Assembly (NCBI GenBank): GCA_963739975.1
Contig: CAVUCK010000022.1
Location: 277,807 to 341,806, forward strand
Reading direction: 5' to 3'
DNA: 64,000 bases
Source: JALZMG01 sp963739975
Lineage (GTDB): Bacteria > Actinomycetota > Acidimicrobiia > Acidimicrobiales > Ilumatobacteraceae
A model generated the notes under the pieces. That model made no database searches and was not told where the DNA came from. It saw only the letters and a list, made by a program, of their open reading frames with translations. The translations under genes were made by a program, and so were the position numbers. This document shows positions 8,180-15,654 of this stretch, piece by piece (within the stretch, counting starts at the first letter, position 1; every line of letters starts with the position of its first letter).

Positions 8180-8794
8180 TCACAGCTCCGAGACGAGCTT
8201 CGGATCCCGCAGCGCGGCGTCGAACGCAGCAACCGCCCACGCCACGGCGCCAGCCGCGTCGTCGACGTCGAGGTCCGCATAGTCCTTGAGCCACAGGACG
8301 GCCCGTGAGGAGGTCACGAGGTACATCAGCGACACGAAGCGCCGCCGCTGCCGCTCGTCCAGGTGGGCGAGGCCCTCCCCGACAGCCTGGTCGACCGAGG
8401 CGCTGCGTTCGCGGGCGGTGGCGCGGTGCATCTCCCGGCCGGCGGCGGTGTTGAACAGCACCCGGTACAGCGGCTCGAGTTCGTACACGGCCTGCACCGC
8501 ACCGGGGATGCTGGCGTGCAGTTCCCTCTTCGTGACGGGCGGTGCCCCGGCGGCGCGGCCGAACCGCTCGCTGATCACCTCGAGCACGCCATGGAGAAGA
8601 TCGCCCTTCGTCGGGAATGCCCGGTACACCGTCCGCACGGACACTCCAGCCTCGTCGGCGACCTCCTGCATGCCGATCGCGCCCACTTCGCCGTCTTGGA
8701 GGAGGGCGACGGTGGCATCGACGATGCGGTCGCGAGTCTGCGCGGCGTGTTCGGCTCGCAGTGGGCTCGAGTACGCGCGCCCGCTGGCAGTCAT
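8180..8794 (-). CDS. TetR/AcrR family transcriptional regulator
   Basis: The 204-aa product has a TetR N-terminal helix-turn-helix at ~18-65 ('RIVDATVALLQDGEVGAIGM' then 'VADEAGVSVRTVYRAFPTKGDLL') and an all-helical ligand-binding domain. The ATG at 8794 overlaps the stop of the upstream cupredoxin-like gene (ATGA), and the PEP-domain gene starts 17 bp after this one. The three are therefore probably one transcription unit, and the regulator may control its own operon. No operator palindrome is obvious in front of the operon. Confidence 0.9.
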   Translation of the reverse strand: MTASGRAYSSPLRAEHAAQTRDRIVDATVALLQDGEVGAIGMQEVADEAGVSVRTVYRAFPTKGDLLHGVLEVISERFGRAAGAPPVTKRELHASIPGAVQAVYELEPLYRVLFNTAAGREMHRATARERSASVDQAVGEGLAHLDERQRRRFVSLMYLVTSSRAVLWLKDYADLDVDDAAGAVAWAVAAFDAALRDPKLVSEL

Positions 8795-9252
8795 CCGACG
8801 ACGACCTCCTGCACCATTCCGGCGGTGAAGTGGGGCGGACCGCCGTCCACCTGCGGCGGCTGGCCCGGGGCAGCCTCGAGGGCGTCGAGGTAGGTCTGCG
8901 GATCGGCGCCGGTGGGGATGAAGCAGGCGATCAGGTACCGGCCGGGCTCGTCGAGCACGCCGTCCCCGAGAGCCACGAACCCCCATTCCGCCGGTGGAGC
9001 CACGACGACGAGCGAAGGCGGGGCCGCGAGGAGCCTCTCGAGCTCGGCCTGCGGCAACGAGAGCAACTCGTCGGCAGCGCGAGTCTCGCCGTCGGCGAGG
9101 CGCATCGCGACGAGCTCGTGGACCTCTGTCGTCGAACTGTTGGTCAGCATGAGCTTGCTCCCTACGTCCAGTTCGCCGGGGAGCCCGACGAAGCCGTAGT
9201 CCACAGCCTCCACCGTGATCATGTGGTTGGAGTCGATGGCCGTCGGAGCCAC
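8791..9252 (-). CDS. Cupredoxin-like lipoprotein with unclear start
   Basis: From the GTG at 9252 the product is 153 aa. It has a cupredoxin-like strand pattern: 'ITVEAVDYGFVGLPGELDVG', a His in 'TEVHELV', a Cys in 'YLIACFIPTG', and His and Met in 'PPHFTAGM'. These are spaced like the H..C..H..M ligands of blue-copper proteins. The same frame continues upstream of 9252 and encodes a good lipoprotein signal (9282-9348, 'ALAALLSAAPLHALPAC' plus Gly-Ala-Asp). There is no ATG, GTG or TTG there, so the true start is unsettled. Copper binding is an inference. It overlaps the TetR gene by 4 bp. Confidence 0.6.
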   Translation of the reverse strand: MAPTAIDSNHMITVEAVDYGFVGLPGELDVGSKLMLTNSSTTEVHELVAMRLADGETRAADELLSLPQAELERLLAAPPSLVVVAPPAEWGFVALGDGVLDEPGRYLIACFIPTGADPQTYLDALEAAPGQPPQVDGGPPHFTAGMVQEVVVG

Positions 9253-9355
9253 ACCACCGGCTGCCGGTTCATCAGCGCCGCACGCTGGAAGGGCGTGGAG
9301 CGGGGCTGCGCTGAGCAGCGCGGCGAGAGCGTGCGACGATCTGTTGATAGCAGAA

Positions 9356-9385
9356 CTTATGCCATGAATACAGACCGCGTGTCAA
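9356..9385 (-). promoter_or_regulatory. Candidate sigma-70-type promoter
   Basis: On the minus strand a perfect TTGACA (9380-9385) is followed after 18 nt by CATAAG (9356-9361). It points to the cupredoxin-like/TetR/PEP-domain operon. The predicted transcription start near 9349 falls at the beginning of the signal-peptide codons, so the message would be leaderless or nearly so. The flanking stretch 9386-9567 shows no gene. Confidence 0.4.
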
Positions 9386-9567
9386 GCTCCGGTGGCACGC
9401 CACGCGTCGCGATCACGCTCTGGCTGAGGTCTCGCCACCGATCTGCGTCGGTTCGGCATTCCCGCGGCTGGCGGATCCTGCGGTGGGTGTGCAAGAGGTG
9501 CTCCCCCCCGGTCACGGTGAGAGCAGACATCGACGTGTCCCTCGCCGATGCCGCGTCCGGCAACGAC

Positions 9568-9597
9568 GAAGGCCCAGGTCACCTGACCTGGGCCTTC
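9568..9597 (-). terminator. Terminator hairpin of tRNA-fMet
   Basis: A perfect 13-bp inverted repeat, GAAGGCCCAGGTC and GACCTGGGCCTTC with a 4-nt loop, begins 3 nt beyond the tRNA CCA end. It is well placed to terminate tRNA transcription. No T-run follows, as is usual in this GC-rich sequence. Confidence 0.8.
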
Positions 9598-9600
9598 ATA

Positions 9601-9677
<77 letters not shown>

Positions 9678-9750
9678 TCGGTGGAGCATCCAATCTACGT
9701 CCGGGCTCGCGATCCGGCAACCCCCGCGCAACCTGCGGTGGGGCGGACGG

Positions 9751-9780
9751 TCTGGGCGGGTCAGACGGAACCCGCCCAGA
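9751..9780 (-). terminator. Terminator hairpin after TTC38-like gene
   Basis: An 11-bp inverted repeat, TCTGGGCGGGT and ACCCGCCCAGA with an 8-nt loop, lies 10 bp beyond the stop of the gene at 9791-11206 and before the tRNA. It is placed to separate the two same-strand transcripts. Confidence 0.7.
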
Positions 9781-9790
9781 TTTGGGACGG

Positions 9791-11206
9791 TCAGGCGACG
9801 GCGCTGGCGAAGCGGGCTTGGTGGCCGGCGGCGCGGGCGGCGGCGTCGGCGGCGGCGGTCTGCTGGCCGAGGCCGCGCAGCGCCCTGGCCCGCTGCGCCC
9901 AGCCGTACACGCTGGTTTCGCGCACCCCCAGCCGCTCGGCGGTGAGCGCCTTGGCGAGGTCGAAGCGGCCGGCCCGCAGCGCCGACTCGAGCAGCGTCCG
10001 GGCCAGCGCGTCGCGCTGGGCGTGCGAGCCACCGAACCGCTGGAACACCCGGCGGATCGGCATCAGCTCGGCGATGACGTCGTCGTGGCGGTCTTCGGCG
10101 AAGGCCACCACGGCCTGGGCCACCGGCAGACCGATCTCGGCCGTCATCCGGGCGTTCGTGCCGCTTGCGGTGTCGACCCACGCGCCAAGCTGCCGCACGA
10201 CCTGGCGGGCGTCGCCGACCCGGCCGGCGCCGGCGAACGCCATCACCGCGTGCACATCGTTGAACGCGTACCAGGGCTGACCTGTCTTCGGCGCCCAAGC
10301 ATCGGCGAGCGGCTCGAACCGGCCGCCCGTGTCGACGCCGTCCAAGTGCAGCCGCCACAGCAGCGCGCTGGCGTCGAGCATCTCGATCGGCACCCCGAGC
10401 GACTCGGCGTTGTGGACCTCGGCGTCGTAGATCGCCAGGGATCGCTCGGGCTGCCCAGCCTCGAGGTGGTAGAGCGCAAGGTGCCACCAGTTGTGGACCG
10501 TGAACAGGTTGCCCGCCCCCCAGTCGTCGACCCGGGTCCTCATGAACCGGATGCCGTCGTCGACCATGCCCTGCATCTCGTAGGAGTGAGCGACGGCGTG
10601 GATCGCCCACACGTCGTCCGGGTTGGCCTGGACGGCGCGCAGCCCGGCGTCAAGTGCTTGCCCGTAGTGCCCGGACTCCTCCAGGCCGAACGCCACCATG
10701 CCGCGAACGAACTCGGCGTGCGGGTGCTGCGAGTCGAGCTCGCGCAAGGTGCGCACCGGCCGATCACGCAGGTTCTGCGCGTCGCCGAGGAAGAAGTCGA
10801 GCTGGTGGCCGAACATCAGGGCGAGGACATCGGTCGGCCAGCGGTACAGCAGCTCGTCCAGCGTCCGCGCCGCACCCACCCAGTCGCCGTTCGCCCAGGC
10901 GGCGACGGCCATGGCGTGCAGGTGCTCGCGCTCGTCGAGCTCGGCGCCGACCAGCGAGTCGCTCAGCGCCTTCGCCGTCGCCACGTCGTCGGCGTCGGTG
11001 CTCATCAGGTGCAGGTAGGCGAACAGCGCGCTCGCCATGGGGGCGGGGTCGTCGGTGCCGGCCAGCTCCGTGGCCAGGTCGACGACGTCGGGGTGGAAGC
11101 GGACCAGCCGGTCGACCACCCGGTCGTACCGGGCGACGTCACTGGCGTCGCCGGTCATCCGATTGCCGTGTGCGTCGAGCTTGCTGGCGGGTGCGGTCAT
11201 GGTCAT
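9791..11206 (-). CDS. Tetratricopeptide repeat protein 38 (TTC38)-like protein
   Basis: The 471-aa product is made of helical TPR-type repeats. It carries the TTC38 signature block 'AIHAVAHSYEMQGMVDDGIRFM' and 'NLFTVHNWWHLALYHLEAG', with conserved His and Trp residues. Bacterial homologues are soluble proteins of unknown function. The start at 11206 has an AGGGAAG site 6 nt upstream; a second ATG two codons later is equally possible. The gene stands alone between a family B repeat (11295-11350) and a terminator. Confidence 0.82.
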   Translation of the reverse strand: MTMTAPASKLDAHGNRMTGDASDVARYDRVVDRLVRFHPDVVDLATELAGTDDPAPMASALFAYLHLMSTDADDVATAKALSDSLVGAELDEREHLHAMAVAAWANGDWVGAARTLDELLYRWPTDVLALMFGHQLDFFLGDAQNLRDRPVRTLRELDSQHPHAEFVRGMVAFGLEESGHYGQALDAGLRAVQANPDDVWAIHAVAHSYEMQGMVDDGIRFMRTRVDDWGAGNLFTVHNWWHLALYHLEAGQPERSLAIYDAEVHNAESLGVPIEMLDASALLWRLHLDGVDTGGRFEPLADAWAPKTGQPWYAFNDVHAVMAFAGAGRVGDARQVVRQLGAWVDTASGTNARMTAEIGLPVAQAVVAFAEDRHDDVIAELMPIRRVFQRFGGSHAQRDALARTLLESALRAGRFDLAKALTAERLGVRETSVYGWAQRARALRGLGQQTAAADAAARAAGHQARFASAVA

Positions 11207-11294
11207 CTCGATCTTCCCTCGTTCCGTGGCGGTTCGAGAGATCAGGCGTGAGGTCAGCCCTCACAATGTGAGCGAACGTCTCCGCTGGCGTCGA

Positions 11295-11350
11295 CCCGTT
11301 CTGGCCGTCGCCGTCGACTCACAACGGCCTGTTGCGACGGCCAGAACGGG
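11295..11350. repeat. Intergenic palindromic repeat, family B (copy 1)
   Basis: The arms CCCGTTCTGGCCGTCGC and GCGACGGCCAGAACGGG enclose a loop containing GACTCACAACGG. The copy at 27623-27677 has the same arms and carries that loop sequence in the opposite orientation; a third copy is at 45417-45473. This copy starts just beyond the 3' end (11362) of the ATPase gene on the minus strand, so it could act as its terminator. Confidence 0.85.
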
Positions 11351-11361
11351 AGGATGGACCA

Positions 11362-14043
11362 CTACGTGAGCGAGCGCTCGCCGACGGAGACCGTCCAGTG
11401 CACGTCCGTCTCCGGCTGGTACGAGCACCACGTGCCCGTTCGGACGGCGTTGGCCAAGTGCCGCCCGAGCTCCGGGTGCAGGTCGGCCAGCTTGCGGATC
11501 GCCGCCCGGATCCGTGCCGTCACCGCCGATCGAGCCCGCTCGGCGCTGGAGCCCGCCGTTCGGGCCCGGCCACCGAGCCCGAACGCGCCGCTCAGCTGCT
11601 CGACCAGCGCGTCGAGCTCCAACTCGGCTCGTTCGGCCCGCCGGACGTCGTTGTCGGCGCGGGCGCCGTCGATCTCCCGTTGCAGCTCGATGATCCGGTC
11701 CTGGTAGGCGCGCCGGGCCTGATCGTCGAGGACTGGGCCGGCGCTGCTGCCGACGTCGTCGGCGCCCATCAGCTCCAGCACGTGGACCTCCCGTCCGGGC
11801 CGGCTCACGAGCACGGCCAGGTCGGCGACGCCCTTCATGTCTCGGACTCTGGTCACCCGACCGGCGAACGCCAGGCGCCACCCATCACCCTCCCGCGCCA
11901 GCTCAGCGGTCCGGGTGACACCGACCTCGCCGACGACCACAACGGGGTCGTGCTCGACGGGCGAGGGCTCCCCCAACGTCGAGCGGGCGACGGCCAGGGC
12001 GGCGACGAGGTCCGACGCAGCGGGCGCGGGCGCCGAGCGGCGCAGGTTGCCGGCGGCCTCGGGGAACAGCTCGGGCAGCACGGTGATCGCGCTCGACCGG
12101 GGCGCGCAGCTCCACAGCACGGCGGCGACCTGGTGTTCGCCGAGGTGCTGGGCGACGGTGGCCGCCGCCCGCAACGTGATGGCGATCTCGCCGACCGCAC
12201 CTTGCCCCGCGGCGGCGTCGAGCGCGGCGCGCCACCGATCGGTCGAGGCGCCCCAGCCGGCCGGACCACACGCGGCGACGGCGGCCTCCGTGCGGGCCAG
12301 CGCCGCCGACCACCACGTCTCGGGCACCGCCGCCGATGCGGCGCCGGCAACGGCGACCTCGGTCTGCGCCGCGTCGACCGCACCTGAGCGCAGCAGCACC
12401 CTGGCTCGGACCAGGTGGGCGAGCACGAGCACGAACCGGTCGTCGGTGGCCTCGGCCCGGGCGACAACGTCGTCGAGCAGGGCCATCGCCCGCTCACGAT
12501 CCCCCGCCAGGTCTCGCTCACCGGCCTCGAACACCCGCAGTTCGCACGCCAACGAGGCGAAGTCGACGGCGTCGGCCGCTTCGGCCGCCAGCCAGAAATG
12601 GCGGGCCGCAGCCGCCGGGTCGGTGGACCGAACGGCCAGACCCCACGCCCGGTCGGCGATCGCCGCGGCGACGGGGCTGGCCTCCGGATCGTCGACGACG
12701 GTCCTCGCCAGCGGTCCGACCTCGGTGTCCCGACCGGCGATGGCCGCCGCGCTGGCCAGCACCGCGACGGCCTCGGCGCGCCAGGGCGCAGGCTGGTCCG
12801 GCCACGTCTCGAGCACTCGGGACCCGATGGCGAGAACGTCGTCGGGCCGCCCCTCGTGGAGCGCGGCGTACATCGGCAGCAGCAGCCGCACGGCGCGTTG
12901 CGGACCTGGGTCTCGCTGCACGCACAGCTCGCACGCCCGCACCAGGTTGGCGAACTGGCCGCTCGCCGTCGTCAGCAGTGCGGCGTCCCAGCGCTCCATC
13001 GCCGTGGCAACGATCTGATCGGCGACGGCGAGCATGGCATCCACGAAGCGCTCCTCGACCCCAGTCAGCTCGCCGGTCTCGCGCAGGTCGCGGTGGGCGT
13101 GGTCGTGGAGGAGCTCGAGCAGTCGGTAGCGGGTGATCGACCCGACGGTCTCGACGGCGACCATCGATCGGTCGACGAGTCCGGCGAGGACGTCGATCGA
13201 GGCGGCGCGGTCGGCGCCGGGCTCGCCGGCCACGTCGTGGGCGAGACGCACGTCGAACGGGCCGCTGAACACCCCGAGCCGGCGGAAGAACGCCCGGTCG
13301 AGCGGCGGCAGCAGCGCCGTCGACACCTCGATCGCCGCCGACATCGACCCAGCCTCGCGGTCGCCCGGCGTGGCGCGTCCGAGCACGTCGAGGCGCTCTT
13401 CGATCTGGGCCAGCAGCTCGGCGGCGCCGATCGCCCGGCTGCGGGCGGCGGCCAGCTCGATGGCCAGCGGAAGGCCGTCGAGCCGGCGACACAACTCGGC
13501 GACGGCGCCCAACCCGGACGCATCGACCGTGGGCGCGCCGGCAGCCGCGGCACGAGCGAGGAACAGCTCGACCGCCGCCGACCGCTCAGGGTCGGCACCT
13601 CCGGGTGCGGGAAGGCCGAGCGGATCGACGACGACGACCTCCTCGCCGGAGAGACCGAGCGGCTGGCGACTCGTGCAGACCAGGACGCCACGGCCGGCGC
13701 CGGAACGCACCGCCGTCACGACCGCCCGGACGGCACCGAGCACGTGCTCGCAGCCGTCGAGCACGATCGTCGTCGGTCGTTCCGCCAGGGCGACCGTCAC
13801 GGCGTCCACGGATTCGAACCCGAGCGCATCGGCCACGTCGTCGGCCGATGCGCTCGCCGGGAGCGAGCCGAGACGGGCGAACGGCGCAGCTCGATCGACG
13901 ACGGCGGCTGCCAGCGTGGTCTTGCCGACCCCGCCCGGGCCGGTCAGCGTCACCAACGCTCCGGGCTCGAGCAGCGCCATGAGGCGGGCGCACTCAGCGT
14001 CGCGGCCGATCAACCTCCCGTCGGCGCCCACGGCACCCAGCAT
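11362..14043 (-). CDS. STAND/NB-ARC-type ATPase regulator-like protein with coiled-coil C-terminus
   Basis: The 893-aa product begins with a P-loop ATPase module: Walker A GPGGVGKTT near residue 40, Walker B-like 'TIVLDGCEHVLG' and the 'LCRRLDGLPLAIELAAARS' motif typical of AfsR/LuxR-type STAND ATPases. A long helical TPR-like region follows. The end (~760-893) has a coiled coil ('RIIELQREIDGARADNDVRRAE') and no DNA-binding domain that I can recognise. It differs from the SARP paralogue at 15655 in lacking an N-terminal winged helix. It is last in a same-strand run with thrH. The 52-bp element at 14059 directly precedes it. Confidence 0.8.
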   Translation of the reverse strand: MLGAVGADGRLIGRDAECARLMALLEPGALVTLTGPGGVGKTTLAAAVVDRAAPFARLGSLPASASADDVADALGFESVDAVTVALAERPTTIVLDGCEHVLGAVRAVVTAVRSGAGRGVLVCTSRQPLGLSGEEVVVVDPLGLPAPGGADPERSAAVELFLARAAAAGAPTVDASGLGAVAELCRRLDGLPLAIELAAARSRAIGAAELLAQIEERLDVLGRATPGDREAGSMSAAIEVSTALLPPLDRAFFRRLGVFSGPFDVRLAHDVAGEPGADRAASIDVLAGLVDRSMVAVETVGSITRYRLLELLHDHAHRDLRETGELTGVEERFVDAMLAVADQIVATAMERWDAALLTTASGQFANLVRACELCVQRDPGPQRAVRLLLPMYAALHEGRPDDVLAIGSRVLETWPDQPAPWRAEAVAVLASAAAIAGRDTEVGPLARTVVDDPEASPVAAAIADRAWGLAVRSTDPAAAARHFWLAAEAADAVDFASLACELRVFEAGERDLAGDRERAMALLDDVVARAEATDDRFVLVLAHLVRARVLLRSGAVDAAQTEVAVAGAASAAVPETWWSAALARTEAAVAACGPAGWGASTDRWRAALDAAAGQGAVGEIAITLRAAATVAQHLGEHQVAAVLWSCAPRSSAITVLPELFPEAAGNLRRSAPAPAASDLVAALAVARSTLGEPSPVEHDPVVVVGEVGVTRTAELAREGDGWRLAFAGRVTRVRDMKGVADLAVLVSRPGREVHVLELMGADDVGSSAGPVLDDQARRAYQDRIIELQREIDGARADNDVRRAERAELELDALVEQLSGAFGLGGRARTAGSSAERARSAVTARIRAAIRKLADLHPELGRHLANAVRTGTWCSYQPETDVHWTVSVGERSLT

Positions 14044-14058
14044 CGCGCCGCTGCTGGC

Positions 14059-14110
14059 GATTCCGTGCCGCGATCGATACGGGATCCCGTACGAGATCTT
14101 CGTCAGAATC
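14059..14110 (-). repeat. 52-bp conserved intergenic element, family D (copy 1)
   Basis: This stretch fills the thrH/ATPase gap and ends 15 nt before the ATPase start. It matches 42863-42914 at 43 of 52 positions without gaps. It contains the perfect palindrome TACGGGATCCCGTA and short terminal inverted repeats (GATTC/GAATC). It may be a promoter/operator or a small REP-like element. The copies are oriented the same way relative to the gene downstream. Confidence 0.75.
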
Positions 14111-14726
14111 AGCGGGAATCGAGGGCGGCGTGGAGGGCGGCGGTGAGGGCGGGGTAGGTGTCGTAGGCGGGGAGGTCGGGGTGGTCGGCGCGGACGTTCG
14201 GCGGGGCGTGGAACAGCAGCCCGGTGTCGGCGGCGCGCAGCATCGACACGTCGTTGTACGAGTCGCCGGCCGCCACGACCTCGTACCCGAGGCCCTGGAA
14301 CGCCTCGACGGCCCGCCGCTTCTGGTCGGCCAGCCGCAAGCGGTACCCGACGATGCGGTCGTCGACGATCTCCAGGGAGTGGCACAGGATCGTCGGCCAG
14401 TCGAGCTGGGCCATCAGCGGACGGGCGAACTCGGCGAACGTGTCCGACAGCAGCACGACCTGGGTGCGGGTGCGCAGGTCGTGGAGGAACTCGGCGGCGC
14501 CGGGCAGCGGCGACAAGCCACCGATGACGTCCTCGATGGCGCTCATCGTCAGCCCGTGGCGGTCCAGCAGCTCCAACCGGGCGCGCATGAGCCGTTCGTA
14601 GTCCGGCTCGTCGCGAGTCGTGCGGCGCAGCCCCTCGACGCCGGTCCGCTCGGCGACGGCGATCCAGACCTCGGGCAGCAGCACGCCCTCGACGTCGAGG
14701 ACGACGAGCCCCGGCCGGTCGCCCAT
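14109..14726 (-). CDS. thrH: Phosphoserine phosphatase / homoserine phosphotransferase ThrH-like (HAD)
   Basis: The 205-aa product is a HAD phosphatase. Motif I is DVEGVLLPE (residues ~10-18; the Asp-x-Glu-Gly form is typical of ThrH), motif II 'VVLLSDTF', a Lys in 'DQKRRAV' and motif IV 'AAGDSYNDVSML'. ThrH hydrolyses phosphoserine and can transfer phosphate to homoserine. The length matches Pseudomonas ThrH. It starts 7 bp after the alpha/beta hydrolase gene. Another HAD-IB function is possible. Confidence 0.85.
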   Translation of the reverse strand: MGDRPGLVVLDVEGVLLPEVWIAVAERTGVEGLRRTTRDEPDYERLMRARLELLDRHGLTMSAIEDVIGGLSPLPGAAEFLHDLRTRTQVVLLSDTFAEFARPLMAQLDWPTILCHSLEIVDDRIVGYRLRLADQKRRAVEAFQGLGYEVVAAGDSYNDVSMLRAADTGLLFHAPPNVRADHPDLPAYDTYPALTAALHAALDSR

Positions 14727-14733
14727 CGCCCGA

Positions 14734-15642
14734 TCAGGCGATCCGCGCCCGCTGGCCTGCCGAGCCTCCCTCGGCCCGGCGGGTGTTGGTGACGATCTCG
14801 TCCATCAGCTCGTCCCACCGGGGACGTGGTACGTCGTGGCCCATGTCCGGGTACATCACGAGGCGCGACCCCGGGATCGCTCGAGCCGTGGCGATCCCGC
14901 CCGAGGGCTGCACCAGCGGGTCGACCAGGCCGTGGACGACGAGCGTCGGAGCCTGCACCCGCCGCAGGTCCCAGGTCCGATCCGGGCTGGCGGCGATGGC
15001 CATCGACTGGCGCACCGTCCCGGCGGCGTCCGGGCAGCGCCGCCGCGACTCCTCGACCAGCGCTCTCGACTCGACGAGGTCGAAGTGCGGGCCGGAGATC
15101 AGCCGGAAGACCTCGACGCCGTTGTCGATCATCCGCTCCGGGTCGCGGTTGAACAGCAGCGGCATCTTGCGCATCAGCGCCCGCTTCGGCCGCCCGTTCC
15201 GGCGGTCGCCGGTGTTGGACATGATCGACGTGAGGCTGGCGACGCGGTGCGGGTGGTGGATGGCCAGCGTCTGGCTGATCATCCCGCCCATCGAGATCCC
15301 CACGACGTGCGCTCGGTCGACCCCCAGCGCGTCGAGCAGGCCGGCGGTGTCGTCGGCCATGTCCGTCAGCAGGTACGTCGAGTGGGCGTAGCGCTTGGCC
15401 ATCAGCGCCGCCGCCAGCTGCCGGCGAGTGGGGACCGGCGCGTCGATCTTCGTCGACAGGCCGGCGTCCCGGTTGTCGAAGCGGATGACCCGGAACCCGC
15501 GCGCCAGCAGGCGGTCGACGAAGTCCTGGGACCAGCCGATCAGCTGCCCGCCGAGTCCCATCACGAGCAGCAGCGGCGGGGCACCGGGGTCGCCCTGCAC
15601 GTCGTACTCGATCGTCAGCCCGTTCACGTGCGCCGCGGTCAT
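14734..15642 (-). CDS. Alpha/beta hydrolase
   Basis: The 302-aa product has a complete alpha/beta-hydrolase triad. The nucleophile Ser is in GISMGG near residue 116, the acid Asp in 'VVHGLVDPLV' and the His in 'PDMGHDVP'. An oxyanion-hole region 'LLLVMGLGGQLIGW' follows the first strands, and 'RVIRFDNRDAGLS' is typical of the aclacinomycin methylesterase/haloperoxidase-like subfamily. It lies 12 bp after the SARP gene and 7 bp before thrH, so co-transcription is likely. The substrate is unknown. Confidence 0.88.
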   Translation of the reverse strand: MTAAHVNGLTIEYDVQGDPGAPPLLLVMGLGGQLIGWSQDFVDRLLARGFRVIRFDNRDAGLSTKIDAPVPTRRQLAAALMAKRYAHSTYLLTDMADDTAGLLDALGVDRAHVVGISMGGMISQTLAIHHPHRVASLTSIMSNTGDRRNGRPKRALMRKMPLLFNRDPERMIDNGVEVFRLISGPHFDLVESRALVEESRRRCPDAAGTVRQSMAIAASPDRTWDLRRVQAPTLVVHGLVDPLVQPSGGIATARAIPGSRLVMYPDMGHDVPRPRWDELMDEIVTNTRRAEGGSAGQRARIA

Positions 15643-15654
15643 CAGGAGCGAAAC

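Noticed and set aside
9357..9563. A 68-codon minus-strand frame between the cupredoxin-like gene and the tRNA.
   Set aside because: No homology, no ribosome site, and it covers the likely promoter; judged non-coding.
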